DNA of 64,000 nt, from the NCBI GenBank assembly GCA_947579665.1, contig CANPUZ010000033.1, forward strand, positions 186,001 to 250,000, given 5' to 3'. A program made the position numbers and the translations under genes. The notes beneath the pieces were generated by a model, which did no database searches, was not told the DNA's origin, and was given only the letters and a program-made list of their open reading frames with translations. Each line of letters begins with the position of its first letter. Position 1 is the stretch's first letter. The stretch comes from Sympetrum striolatum. Taxonomy: Eukaryota > Arthropoda > Insecta > Odonata > Libellulidae. Below are positions 10,255 through 21,368 of the stretch, piece after piece.

Positions 10255-11946
10255 TACTCTTTACCGATCCAATTCAATTTATCTTTTTTCCTCATTAGTT
10301 CATCATATTATGAACACCCAAAAATATTTATTTTACAACCAACAAAACTTTGTAAAATATTAATAGAAAAGTAATCTCCGAATTTGGTCGTATAGCTAAG
10401 TTTATGTAGTCAAAACTTTGTCTCCCGTGACGAAAAACTTGTTACAATAGAAGTTTTGATGTTGAAATTGGTAAAATTTCCGATGATGACTGTTTGGAAA
10501 TAATTTTTGTTTTTATTAAAAAATTGCCCTATTTCGAAGAAATTTTCTGGGAAGACATTTCAAATATTGCGGCTTATTTAGCAATTTAAAGAAAGGAAGT
10601 ACCTCCTGTAGTTACTGAGATATGTTGGTGATAGTGAACAAGGTACAGAAATGGCCTCCGCAGACCATGTTTTTTGTGATAGTTCAGGCGTTTGGACGCC
10701 AGATATAGCGGCAATCGACGAGTTTCACATCTCGGATTAAGCGTAATATTCCATAATTAAGCAGTGTTTTTGTCGCAAATGTTGCTTTGTTTTTTTTTTT
10801 TTTTTTAAAAGATAGTCACCCTCACGTCCGGATAGCAAGCTATAGTTGGTTTGCAAGCTAAGTACGCTTCAAAGGTCTTTTAACAGAAATATAAAATGGG
10901 TGTCTGTTAGAGTTGAAATAAGTCTAAACCGCCCTACCGGGGAAGTGAGGAAACATAAAAAATGGCGGAAAATCAGGAGATATTGAATTATTTCCAAACA
11001 GTCGTCATCGGAAATTTTACCTTGAAATTGTTACAGCTGCTTTTGGGATTATATCTTGAATAGAACTTCAGTATTAAACGTAATTTGTGACAAATATGCA
11101 GTTACTGCAAATCCGCAGTAGTTTTGTTTTAACAAGGTTGCCAGCTTCTGCTAGGAGGCGCTAGAAACGAGTTATCTGTTGGAACATCAGAGAAATTGAA
11201 GTGCTTACTCGGAGTTTCAGAAAAGTGTTCATTGAAGTTGCGGCGAATTGCTGAAAATATATACTATGGTCCGTTTTTGATGGATCGAGACTTTCATTTC
11301 CTACGGAGATAAGTAGTAGAAATAACCCCTACAGTTTAAAAGAGTTAACTTTCCTTCGCAATTAACAATTGTTATTGGATCGTCGCCAGAAAGCTTTTAA
11401 GGAAGGAGTCTCCATCATAATTATGAAATATTTTGTTCCAATGCTGGAATGAAAAGTTTTCATACCTGTTTAACTTTCTCTTTGGTTTCATCACATTAAA
11501 CTATGCATTTCTAAATATAGCACTTACATAGGTATCAGAGGCATCGTCGTCTGTGTATTTTTAGCTGAAGTTTGCATTTATATTTTATAAATTACTTTAA
11601 TTTTAATTAATTGCTTTGATATTTTAGAGATTTATAAGGAGCTTCAAATTCATTTGAGGAGAGTGAGCCTTGGTTGCAGTTTATGATGATGTTGAACCAG
11701 TAAGAAGATTTGTTTTCAACTGAATCTCTATTCTTTAACGTCTGTACTCCGTATATCTGTTCTAATCATCCATATAGAATTAAGGAGAAATTTTATGTAA
11801 TGTGAAATGAATTATTTACAAAATAAAATTCTATTGATTGGATTTTTTTTTGTTCTCTATGATACAGTATCCTGATCCCTGCATATGTTTTTTGTGATAG
11901 TTCAAATGTTGAACATTTAAAAAGAAATTTAAGACTTAATCTTAGC
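10255..11946. other. Unassigned non-coding sequence with small internal repeats
   Basis: No gene is recognised. A 36-bp inverted repeat pair lies at 10470-10505 and 10986-11021, one mismatch apart. An exact 20-bp direct repeat (ATGTTTTTTGTGATAGTTCA) lies at 10667 and 11885. A run of about 20 T sits near 10787-10806. These suggest old insertions whose class I cannot name. Confidence 0.4.
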
Positions 11947-13857
11947 GGAATTAAATTGAAAAGCTAAAACTTGTGAGATTGCCTCAGCAGTTCATTTACT
12001 GTTTGATTGAAATTTATCCTAATAATAATTATTCAATCTTCAAACTGACGTTTCATGTTGCCTGTCCACTGAAGACTCTGCTGTAATTTAATGAATAGGA
12101 AAAAATTAAACTTCATTAATACCACGTGCAAGATAGATTATTACAGAACCTTGTGGTTTTTAATGGGTCTTTTGGAGGATGTGAAATGTGTATGGTATTT
12201 ATTGATATTTCAAAATTGGGAAATCCTTGAGATGTTATGCAAAAGCTACCATTGATATTATAGTATAAAAATATCCAGTCAAGTCTAAGTTATGGTTTAT
12301 TTTGCTAATAGAAGTGACTGAAATGGTACTGTGTGGACATTTTCGCATTGTGGTTCATAGAAAATATAGAATATTATTAAAACATTGCTGCATCACTTAA
12401 AATTCAATATACTTCACTTGAAACAAACATGGCATGGGTGTGCTTCATGCACACAAAAATGATAATTATTGCTGGGCAAGTATAAGTGGTGTTTAACATG
12501 GTTCAGTTACACTTTCTCTTAATCCTACCAAGATACAGGATCTTATATACTATCATTATCTAATAATCTCAATAGTCTTTAATTAATGAACTTTTTATTA
12601 TTGTATCTTTTTATGGAGAAAAGCATCCATTTCTCAGTCTTCAATAATAGTTATTCTTATATATCAGTTTCAGATACCTTAATGTATTGCTAAATGAGTG
12701 GAAAGAATTAACATTTGGATACACTCAAAAAAATTTAAACAGGATCGCCAATTATTTCAAAAGGTTTCAGATTGGGCATCTTTCTCAATTTTCTTGTACT
12801 TGGCTAACAGTATTGATTTAATGATGCTAACGGACACTGAGAAGATCCAATATGATTTAGTTATTTGAAATAGATTGAATTTTGAAATAATTTTCAAGCC
12901 TTACCTTTCTTTTCTATTCTCTTGTTTTATGGCCATAGGAAATTGAGCATTGTTTTGGAGAAATGGAGTGATGATACTGCATGATAAAAATGTGATTTAA
13001 TTCATTCTACGATTATTTAAAATGTAAATAAGAAGTTAATGTCAAATATCTCTTGATGATAAAGGATAAATTCAATGCTTGTTAGTTTGATCATGTTATA
13101 ATATTCTTAAGCTAAAAATTATCATTACCTCTTAGATTTTTCTATGCACTGACATAGTAGTTAGCCAACCTAACTCATTTCAAATATTACCACAAGTCCT
13201 ATTCTCTCTGAGATCACTGAAACTCCAATAGTTCTATCATTTAGACACATTCATGTGAATTCTTTGAACCTCTTCATGAAAAACTTTCAATATTTACTTA
13301 TGATAATATTCCTTGTATAATATCTCAACTAAATTCTCTGAAAATTTGAATTTTAGGGCCAAATCTTTTGATTGCTATTTCTGAATAAATTTGTAAAATT
13401 CAGATACTTTGAAATCATGGAAGTTAGCCAAGTTGGATTAATCTCAATGTGGTGAGTCAGACTTTGACGGAGAGGCCCATCGTCTGCAAATAGTTTTATT
13501 TTTTTACAATCTCATGCCATTTCTTAGGTTTAAAATGATTCACTTATATTTAACCTTCAGTACTTTTAGATGCCATGAAAACAAAATCAAATTAATATGA
13601 TTAATCATCACATGATTTTATTCTTCCACATTAATCTAGTATTTTTAGCAAATATAATGTTGGTGCACATTTGCCCTTTAAATTCTCATCTAAAGCATCT
13701 TATGATTCGTAATGATTTGAATTTAGTAAAGTTAAGTCCCATGAAAATTATACAGAATATCTATATTCTCTAACCATGACACAATTCTATGCTTTGATAG
13801 AGCCTAGAGTATTCCCTCTTGAAGAATAAGTAGTTTTGAGATATATCACATTAAATA
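11947..13857. repeat. Large direct repeat, copy 1 (about 1.9 kb)
   Basis: From GATTAAATTGA-type sequence at 11947 to the segment ATTCCCTCTTGAAGAATAAG near 13811 and just beyond, this copy aligns in the same orientation with 15213-17548. Roughly nine bases in ten match by eye. It carries a block of about 50 bp at 12850-12900 and a block of about 330 bp at 13406-13730 that copy 2 lacks. There is no coding capacity. The nature of the repeat is unknown. Confidence 0.8.
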
Positions 13858-13884
13858 TCATTATACAAGCTCATCAATAACTTC

Positions 13885-15125
13885 TATAGATACTAACTCC
13901 GAGTTCTATCTTTTGCATATGAATATAAGATCCCTGAAAAAACATAGATGAACTATAAATGATTTTAGGTGAAATGATGAAATCTAACAATATTTTGGTC
14001 TTTACATTGACAGAAGTGAACATACATGAAAATGAATGTAATAGTCTACATACAGGTGGCTACAAGCAATATAAGAACTTAAGAAGTAAGAAATGAGGCG
14101 GGGGTGTAATGATATATGTTAAAGAAAGTGTATATTTTGTTGAAGTATCCTCAAACTTTGATCATTTTGAGGGAATAATTGGTACACTGGAAATATCAAG
14201 CACTCAATATCATTTACTAACCTGTTATAGACCCCCAAATACAAGCAAAATACATTTTATTAATGAACTTGATAATATAGTAAGAAGCATAGCAGACAGT
14301 AACATGATAATTATGGGAGATATGAACATAAACTTAAATAATAATAAGGATAAAATGGTGGAAATGTATAGAATTATGCTCACAGCATATGGTTTTGATG
14401 AAATAATTAGAGATAACACTAGAGAAGAAATTAAAGAACAGACATTAGTGGAAGCATGCCTAGATCATATCTATGTAAAATCAGTCCATCATAGGTTAGA
14501 GGGAATGATACTACACACAATAATATCTGATCATTACCTGACAGGTATTAAGATCTACAATAATATTAGGGTAAATGTAGACAGTATAAAAATTAAAGAG
14601 GGCACCGGGAAAATTGATGAAGTTAAATTAAAAAATAAAATAAATGGGTATGATTGGAATTATGTAATCTCAGAAAAAAATCCAGAAATAATCTATAGCA
14701 AATTATGTCAAGCAATGGAGGCTATTTATGATACCTCAACAAGAAAGCAAATTAAATCAAAAAGAGCTGTAAACAAGGAACGGGTTACAGATGGAATCAC
14801 GAAGATAATAAAGGAGAGAAATGGTGCATTCAGAAAGGCCAAGAACTGTCCAACAAATGAAGAATAGAGAACGAATTATGTAGAACTAAGAAACAAAGTA
14901 ACAGCAAAAATTAAAAAGGCAAAAAATAGTCATTACAAGAACCTTTTCGAAAACATAAAAGATGTTAGAACTCTTTGGAAAGAAATAAATAAACTAACAG
15001 GACGAGGAAAAAATGGAACTAAGGATGATGATATAATCAGACATCTTGATAAAGAAGGAAATGTTCTACAAGTATGCAATAAATTTGGTAAAATATTTAC
15101 AAAAGAGGTAATTACCCAGACAGCA
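13885..15125 (+). pseudogene. LINE endonuclease (APE-type) domain remnant
   Basis: The region starts around FYLLHMNIRSLKKH, the usual first motif of LINE endonucleases. After frame breaks it reads TEVNIHENECNSLHTGGYK, a stop and GGGVMIYVKESV. A long open stretch at 14109-14867 then carries the conserved endonuclease motifs in order: LLTCYRPPN, IIMGDMNINL, LDHIYVK and TIISDHYLTGIKI. After one in-frame TAG at 14865 the same frame continues (NYVELRNKVTAKIKKAKNS, LWKEINKLTGRG) to about 15115, which is the linker before the reverse transcriptase. The reverse transcriptase itself is absent. Motif wording fits CR1- or Jockey-type LINEs; I do not decide between them. Confidence 0.8.
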
Positions 15126-15150
15126 CAGCGTCGTGTGTATCTCTATTTCC

Positions 15151-15188
15151 TACGTTGTGGATACGTATCCACATGTAACCACAACGTA
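15151..15188. repeat. Nested inverted repeats at the LINE/repeat junction
   Basis: TGTGGATAC followed directly by GTATCCACA forms a perfect 18-bp palindrome at 15156-15173. Outside it, TACGTTGTGG (15151) pairs with CCACAACGTA (15179-15188). It lies between the end of the LINE fragment and the start of copy 2 of the large repeat and may be a remnant of a transposon end. Confidence 0.7.
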
Positions 15189-15212
15189 TACCATATCCTT
15201 GGTATCCTTTGT

Positions 15213-17548
15213 GGATTAAATTGAGAAGCTAAAACATATGTGAGATTGCCTCAGCAGTTCATTTACTATTTGATTGAAATTTATCCTAATAATAATTATT
15301 CAATCTTCAAACTGATGTTTCATGTTCCCTGTCCACTGAAGACTCTGCTGTAATTTAATGAATAGGAAAAAATTAAACTTCATTAATGCCATGTGCAAGA
15401 TAGATTATTACAGAACCTCTTGGTTTTTAATGGGTCTTTTGGAGGATGTGAAATGTGTATGGTATTTATTGATATTTCAAAATTGTGAAATCCTTGAGAT
15501 GTTTTGCAAAAGCTACCATTGATATTAAAGTATAAAAATATCCAGTCAAGTCTAAGTTATGGTTTATTTTGCTAAATGAAGTGACTGAAGTGGTACTGTG
15601 TGGACATTTTTGTATTGTGGTACATAGAAAATTTACAATAGTATTAAAACATTGCTGCATCACTTAAAATTTAATATATTTCACATGATACACTCATGGC
15701 ATGGGTGTGTTTCATGCACACACAAAAATTATTATTATTGCTGGGCAAGTAAGTATAAGTGGAGTTTAATATGGTTCAGTGACACTTTCTCTTAATCCTA
15801 CCATTATACAGGATTCTTCATGCTATCAATACCTAACAATCTCAATAGTCTTTAAATAATTAACTTTTTATTATTGAATCTTTTATGGAGAAAAGCATCT
15901 ATTTCTCATTCTTCAATAATAGTTTCTCTTACATATTAGTTTCAGATAACTAAATATATTGCTAAATGAGTGGAAAGAATAAACATTTGGATTCACTCTA
16001 AAGAACTGAAACAGGCTCACCAATTACTTCAAAAGATTTCAGATTTGACATCTTTCTCTATTTTCTTATACGTGGCTAACAGTATTGATTTAATGATGCT
16101 AAGGGACACTGAGAAGATCACAAGCCTAAGCTTTCTATTCTCTTGTTTTATGGCCATAAGAAATTGAGCATTGTTTTGGAGAAATGGAGTGATGATACTG
16201 CATGATAAAAATGTGATTTAATTCATTCTACGATTATTTCAAATGTAAATAAGCAGTTAATGTCAAATATCTCTTCAGGATAAAGGATAAATTCAATGCT
16301 TGTTAGTTTGATCATGTTATAATATTCTTAAGTTAAAAATTATCATTACCTCTTTGATTTTTCTATGCACTGACATAGTAGTTAGCCAACCTAACTAATT
16401 TCAAATATTACCACAAGTCCTATTCTCTCTGAGATCACTGAAACTCCAATAGTTCTATCATTTAGGCACGTTCATGTGAATTCTTTGAACCTCTTCATTA
16501 AAAACTTCTTTCAATATTTACTTATGATAATATTCCTTGTTTAATATCACAACTAAATTCTCTGAAAATTTGAATTTTAGGGCCAAATCTTTTGATTGCT
16601 ATTTCTGAAATAATTTGTGAAATTCAGTTACCGTATTTGACGGCATATAAGATGCAACTTTTTACCTAAATTATGTCTCAAAAAATTTCCCTGCGTCTTA
16701 TATGTGAAGGTTCAACCTCCACTGGTTAACTTTCAAAACTGAAAGCTATTTTTTGCCCAGATGGTCTATTCTACCTATTTCATAATTGCGTTCAATGATT
16801 GTGTTAATATTTGACATTTACGAAACGTGACAACTAAAAGAAACTACATTTTAAGTTATTGTGGTACTGCGCTTTCGCACGGACTATTAAAACTTTTTTT
16901 CCTTTTGAGTGGCCAACTTGATGAGGGTGTGTCTTATATGCCGGTGCGTCTTATATGCCATCAAATACAGTAAGTCCCCATGAAAATTATACAGTATATC
17001 TGTATTCTGTAACCATGACACAATTTTATGTTTTGATAGAGCTTGTGAATAATGAGTGTACAAATATTCTGTATTCTCTTCTTATAGTATTTGATATGAT
17101 TAAATGGCAATTTACCACAATTCTTTGTGTTGTTGTTATATTGAAATTTTGTGGGTCCTTCTTCATTTGTTTTTTTTTGTGTCTTTGAAATGTTGGTAGC
17201 GTTTGTAGTCATGTCCTGACTTCCTTTCACATTTTTGGATTCTGTTATTGCGTCATGCTAGACTGTCTTGTACGGTATACTTTTTTCTTTATAATGCTTT
17301 GAAGAAGAATAAATCTTGATTTGAGTTCAACACTTTGAATGCTCAACTATGATAGAGCATGAAATGGATCGAACAAGGGAAGAATGTTTCAGATTCTTAA
17401 TCTGATTTATAATATAATAGATTTTATTATCTTCCTCTTAGAATTGGAGTAGCATTGGGCTGAGGATAACTGAGTGAAAGATGAGAATAGAATCTGAGGT
17501 GTATTCCCTCTTGAAGAATAAGTAATATTGAGATATATCACATTAAAT
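15213..17548. repeat. Large direct repeat, copy 2 (about 2.3 kb)
   Basis: This copy aligns with 11947-13857 from GGATTAAATTGAGAAGC to ATTCCCTCTTGAAGAATAAG near 17503. It differs by a 340-bp MITE (16631-16970) standing where copy 1 has an unrelated block of similar length. It also has about 450 extra bases at roughly 17045-17500 and lacks about 50 bp present in copy 1. Short open frames in it are not conserved between the copies. Confidence 0.8.
16631..16970. mobile_element. Pogo/Tigger-type MITE, 340 bp, TA target duplication
   Basis: The left end CCGTATTTGACGGCATATAA and the right end, read as reverse complement (CTGTATTTGATGGCATATAA), match over about 27 bases. TA flanks both ends (16629-16630 and 16971-16972). 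Subterminal copies of GTCTTATATG repeat inside both ends. A TA duplication and this terminus type point to the Tc1/mariner-pogo group. The terminus resembles the one at 20107, which is followed by a pogo-like transposase, so that element's family is a plausible source of transposase. No coding capacity. Confidence 0.75.
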
Positions 17549-18718
17549 ATTACTAAGAAAATGTTACCTTGATGAAATGTAATTACAAAGTAAATTCTCT
17601 TGTTAGAATGCAAATCTTCATGTGCAACAAAGTCTCCACAATTATTGTCTGTGCAAATAATGACTCCTTTTGATCAGAGTTAGGGAAACCCAGTTTTAAA
17701 ATGAGCTCAGATCATTTCAAACTCTCATTTCAAAAAGTTAGCTGAGATCAACTCAAAGCTCAAAACCAGCTAAATTCCAAACAAATTTAAATTAATACAA
17801 ATGCTATAAATTCTATTATTACGTTTTTGTTAGAGTATATGTATGAGAAAGCTATGGAAAAAGTTGATCTCAAATTATGTTTAAATGTAGAATGCTTAGA
17901 GAAGATATAATATTAAGGTTTGAAATTGAAATTTTCTTTTTGTGTGTTCAATAAATAATGAAATTTTACAATCAACAAATTCATATTTCATATAATTTCA
18001 CAAATTTTCAAAATTAATTGCTTTTCAAAATTAATATGTCAGTTTTTTCCTTTTTGTAGATAATATTAATATCTATTGCCATACTTAACAACCTCTTCTG
18101 CAGCACCACTTGAAGGTAGCAAAGGGTTAAATGTTATGAAATCTCTCTTCATTTCATCAAATGAAAATTAAGCAGTGGCATTTGTTGGTTCCAACAACCA
18201 GGGTTCCACAATTGTATCCTTGTTTTCAAGGGAATCAAGTCTGAAGTCCCTGTTCAATGTCACTGAATTTTGAATCAAATCTTTTAATGAGTGTTTTTCT
18301 ACATATTTGCACAGCTTTCTGTCTACCATAATTAATCACCTTTCTAGAAGACTCTTTCTCAACCTCTGAAATGGCTGCAGGGAATCAATAAGCCAATTAA
18401 CAATAAACTATTTAAGTTTTTTACTCGAATATTGGAAAGTCCTAAAATCTGTTATTTCACGTTGCTTTAGTTTCTTGGTCGCAGAGTCTTCACAGGCTGA
18501 AAACTGGACCCCTTTTAAGTTAAATTTTTTCCATCTTCTTTTTCAGTCTCCAGTCACTTCTCCTGGGTGCTTGGACTGAAATAAAATGGAAATGTAACAG
18601 TATAATCTAAAAACTAAGTTAGGTTAAGTATTCTTTCTTAATTTCACACTGATATGTTATCTTGCAAGGTGGCTAAGTAGAATATATAATTTTTTATTTA
18701 TGATAAATTACACCAATT
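17549..18718. other. Unassigned AT-rich non-coding sequence
   Basis: No gene, RNA or mobile element is recognised between the large repeat and the SINE. Confidence 0.4.
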
Positions 18719-18732
18719 TAATCTCTCCACAA

Positions 18733-18858
18733 GGCTCCCGGATAGTCATGTGGACAGCACGTTTGCCTTTGGTGAAAGCGGTCCCGGGTTCGATTCCCGG
18801 TAGGAGCCAATGTGCGAAATGACCTAAGCTGTCGAAGCACTTTTAACAATACTACTAC
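18733..18858 (+). mobile_element. tRNA-derived SINE with 14-bp target duplication
   Basis: The 126-bp insert begins with a tRNA-like head of about 76 bases (GGCTCCCGGATAGTCATGTG...). It includes an A-box-like TAGTCATGTGGA and a perfect B box GGTTCGATTCC at about 18787. The head's ends pair (GGCTCC with GGAGCC). The anticodon loop is oversized, so a working tRNA is unlikely. A body of about 40 bases follows (GACCTAAGCTGTCGAAGCAC) and then a short ACT repeat. The 14-mer TAATCTCTCCACAA flanks both sides (18719-18732 and 18859-18872), which shows insertion by target-primed retrotransposition. RNA polymerase III would be the expected promoter type. Confidence 0.9.
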
Positions 18859-18872
18859 TAATCTCTCCACAA

Positions 18873-19970
18873 ATTCCCTTACTGCTGATGAAATTCCCTC
18901 ACTTTTACCGTACGAAACAAGTTACAACTATTTCTGGCTTTCCAGCAATCACCGCTCTGAATCTACAGTCGTTTTATCATTACAGCATCAAAGAATAGGA
19001 GTGTGACAAACTTACCTCTATATGTCGCATCATGTTCATTGGTGATGATTTTGAAAAGCAGAATTTCTTGGAAAAGTACAATTAACTTTATGCAACAAAG
19101 CTCCCAGATAAGTTCACGTGTTCTAATTTATAATAGGTATTATATACCGGTTAGGGTAACTCACTCGCAATGGTCGATGATTCTTCGTTCAGCTCTACCA
19201 TGGACACGACTGGTCAACGGACATCTCATACTTAGCACACACTGGAGACTTTCTGCCTGCTGACAGTTTTGTCGTGCACACTGGAGACTTTTTACCTGCA
19301 GACAGTATCATAACAGTATACATTTATGGAGTGACAATAATATCATATTTATTATTGGTCTAAGTGGCTACAAATTTACATTAACATGTGCAACAGTTTT
19401 ACTGTTTGTTCATTGTCTAATAAATGCAACAACTTTAAATTTCATAAATTTCCTCGTAGTATTTTTCAAGGTACTTTTAGTAGTCTTTAGAAAGTTGAGA
19501 CATAGAGCTGTGTTAATAATTAGGAAAAAAAATTCAAACTGAGAGTTAAAAATGGTATTCTGCAATTATATAGATTGACCACATTCCCAGTATTAATAAA
19601 GTTATTTGTTGTACTGACTGAGCCATGTTAACTTGAGGCATGAAAAATGGTTATTTGCAATTTAGTTGTTACTTATACTTTTGTCTAATCTCTTATAGAG
19701 CAAACAATTTTCTTTTTGTACATCATCTATTACTTTTACATAGTAGTTCAGATTTAACTCTCTGATTATTTACTTTTTCATAATGTTTTATTATTTTTTT
19801 TCACTTTTTTGTTTCTCTCTTCGTCTCTATTTGTAGTGCTCATTTTAATATGAATAGCTCTGAGCTGCTAACTAAAATTATTTTTGTATAATATTGTGCT
19901 TGAAATATCTGTTCTATTGACATTCCATTGACAGACTTCAGTCAGATAGAATGTATCTTTGAATGAACTA
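18873..19970. other. Unassigned non-coding sequence
   Basis: There is a small tandem duplication with a period of 39 bp at about 19236-19312 (CACTGGAGACTTT repeated). Otherwise nothing is recognised. Confidence 0.4.
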
Positions 19971-20055
19971 CCCTATATGCCGGCATATAAATCAGCTTTT
20001 GAAGCCTAAAAACATATCTCAAAAACCAAGGGTTGACTCATACGCCCAACATAAA
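19971..20055 (+). mobile_element. Fragment of a pogo/Tigger-type terminus
   Basis: After a TA at 19969, the sequence CCCTATATGCCGGCATATAA followed by CCTAAAAACATATCTCAAAAA aligns word by word with the left end of the MITE at 16631. No matching right end is seen, so it is a truncated relative. Confidence 0.45.
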
Positions 20056-20106
20056 ATTTAACCCTTTACCACCGAGGGGTAAATAAGTGAAATTGCCTGC
20101 TTAATA

Positions 20107-21048
20107 CCGTATTTGTCCGAATATAAGTCCCCTTTTTTGCAAAAATATGGCCATAAAAGTAATGGGGGGGCTATTTTCGGGCACTACGATAGTTAACACC
20201 GACGTTTATTGAATATTTGCCTCCCAAAAAGAGAAGAAAATTGCGAAATAATACGTAAACATACTCTACGGTAATAAATACATTGATTCTGCCAAAAATG
20301 TTTTGAAATGTTGGTAAAATTTTACCATATGTTGGTAAAATTGCCGAAGAGGACTGTTTAATTTTACCGAAAAGTTATTGCCATTTCATTATTTTCTCTT
20401 CAGAATAATTAGTTTGAAATTCCTTATATATCACGGTAAAGAACAGAAGCGGCCATAAAACTGCCGTGCTTTTACCCTTGTTTGAAGGGAAGCAATAGAG
20501 GAGCTTCATGACACTGCGTTCAAAGTGCTATTAGTAGAAGGTTTGCGATTGAATAGAGTGTTGGAGTTTCTTTTTCTTTCTTTATCTTTTCAAGAAAGAG
20601 CCTTCACTTCTTAGCCATTAGCTGCTGTTTGTAGACCTAAATATGAATTCAGTAGAAAGAAGGACGTCTACGATACGGCAATTAAAAACCCACCAACGTA
20701 GGAGCTACGACGCAAATTTTAAAATCCCCGTAGCAAAATATGCCGATGTTCATGGGAAATATTCAGCAGCTGAAAAATACAATGTGGACAGAATGAGTGT
20801 CCGACTTTGGCGAGCACAGCTTCCTCTACTAACCTCTAAACCTCTGCATCTCGCTGCGCATTTCGGGATCCAACTATCGGCAGACACACGGAATTGGAAG
20901 TGCATGTTGTCAGATTTGTACGCGAAAATCGAAGGAACGGTTTAGCCGTCACTCGCAATATGATATGTACAGAAGCTAGAAAGATTGCTTGTGAAATGGG
21001 TATTTCGAGGGCGGATTTCCGAACGAGTTCTGTGTGGTTACGGAGGCA
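20107..21048 (+). pseudogene. Pogo/Tigger-like transposase remnant with its left terminus
   Basis: The element starts after TA with CCGTATTTGTCCGAATATAA. A start codon at 20643 opens a protein whose residues 19-60 (RRSYDANFKIPVAKYADVHG...SVRLWRAQ) match the helix-turn-helix at the N-terminus of Tigger-type transposases. After a frameshift near 20880, a second frame (20894 on) reads VVRFVRENRRNGLAVTRNMI and ARKIACEMGISRADFRTSSVW, matching the following CENP-B-type DNA-binding helices. The catalytic DDE/D domain is missing because a GC-rich palindromic insertion begins at about 21049. Pogo-family transposases bind their terminal repeats and cut at TA. This one is dead: frameshifted and truncated to the DNA-binding part. 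Confidence 0.75.
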
Positions 21049-21368
21049 AGGGCGTCGCCAGGGGGGGGCAGCTGCCCCCCCCTGGAGACCAATTCGTATT
21101 TTGGTTCGGGATGTGTTGTAGAAACAATTTTTAGGCACGAGCGTATTTGAAAAGAAGTTAGACCCAAAACAAAGTCAAGTGCTGGCACGTGTAAACACCA
21201 GTGATGGGAAAAGTACTTCCTCGTAGGAAATTCATTTATACCTCCAGCGCAGCACAAATCTTTCAACAATAATTTGCAGCAAAGTCAACAACCATCTCTC
21301 CTTTTCTTCGCCCCTTCCCTCCCAAAAGAAGAAAAGTTCGGTTTCAGGGTGAACAATGTAGTTAGAAC
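21049..21368. mobile_element. Insertion starting with a GGGCGTCGCCAGG terminus; right end not found
   Basis: The transposase frame ends abruptly at AAGGGCGTCGCCAGGGGGG. A similar GGGGCGTAGCCAGG-type start is familiar to me from several arthropod repeat families. It is followed by the palindrome at 21058-21085. I could not find the matching right terminus, so the extent and class are uncertain. Confidence 0.35.
21058..21085. repeat. Perfect 28-bp palindrome of G and C runs
   Basis: CCA, eight G and CAG are followed by the exact reverse complement. It lies nine bases inside the presumed insertion start. Confidence 0.95.

Noticed and set aside
11947..17548. An LTR retrotransposon with 2-kb LTRs
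   Set aside because: No gag, protease or integrase, no primer-binding site or polypurine tract seen, no TG...CA ends, and the interior is a LINE endonuclease.
18733..18808. A functional tRNA gene
   Set aside because: The anticodon arm has an 11-base loop, the D arm is irregular, and the unit is followed by a repeated body and flanked by a target duplication. It is a SINE head.
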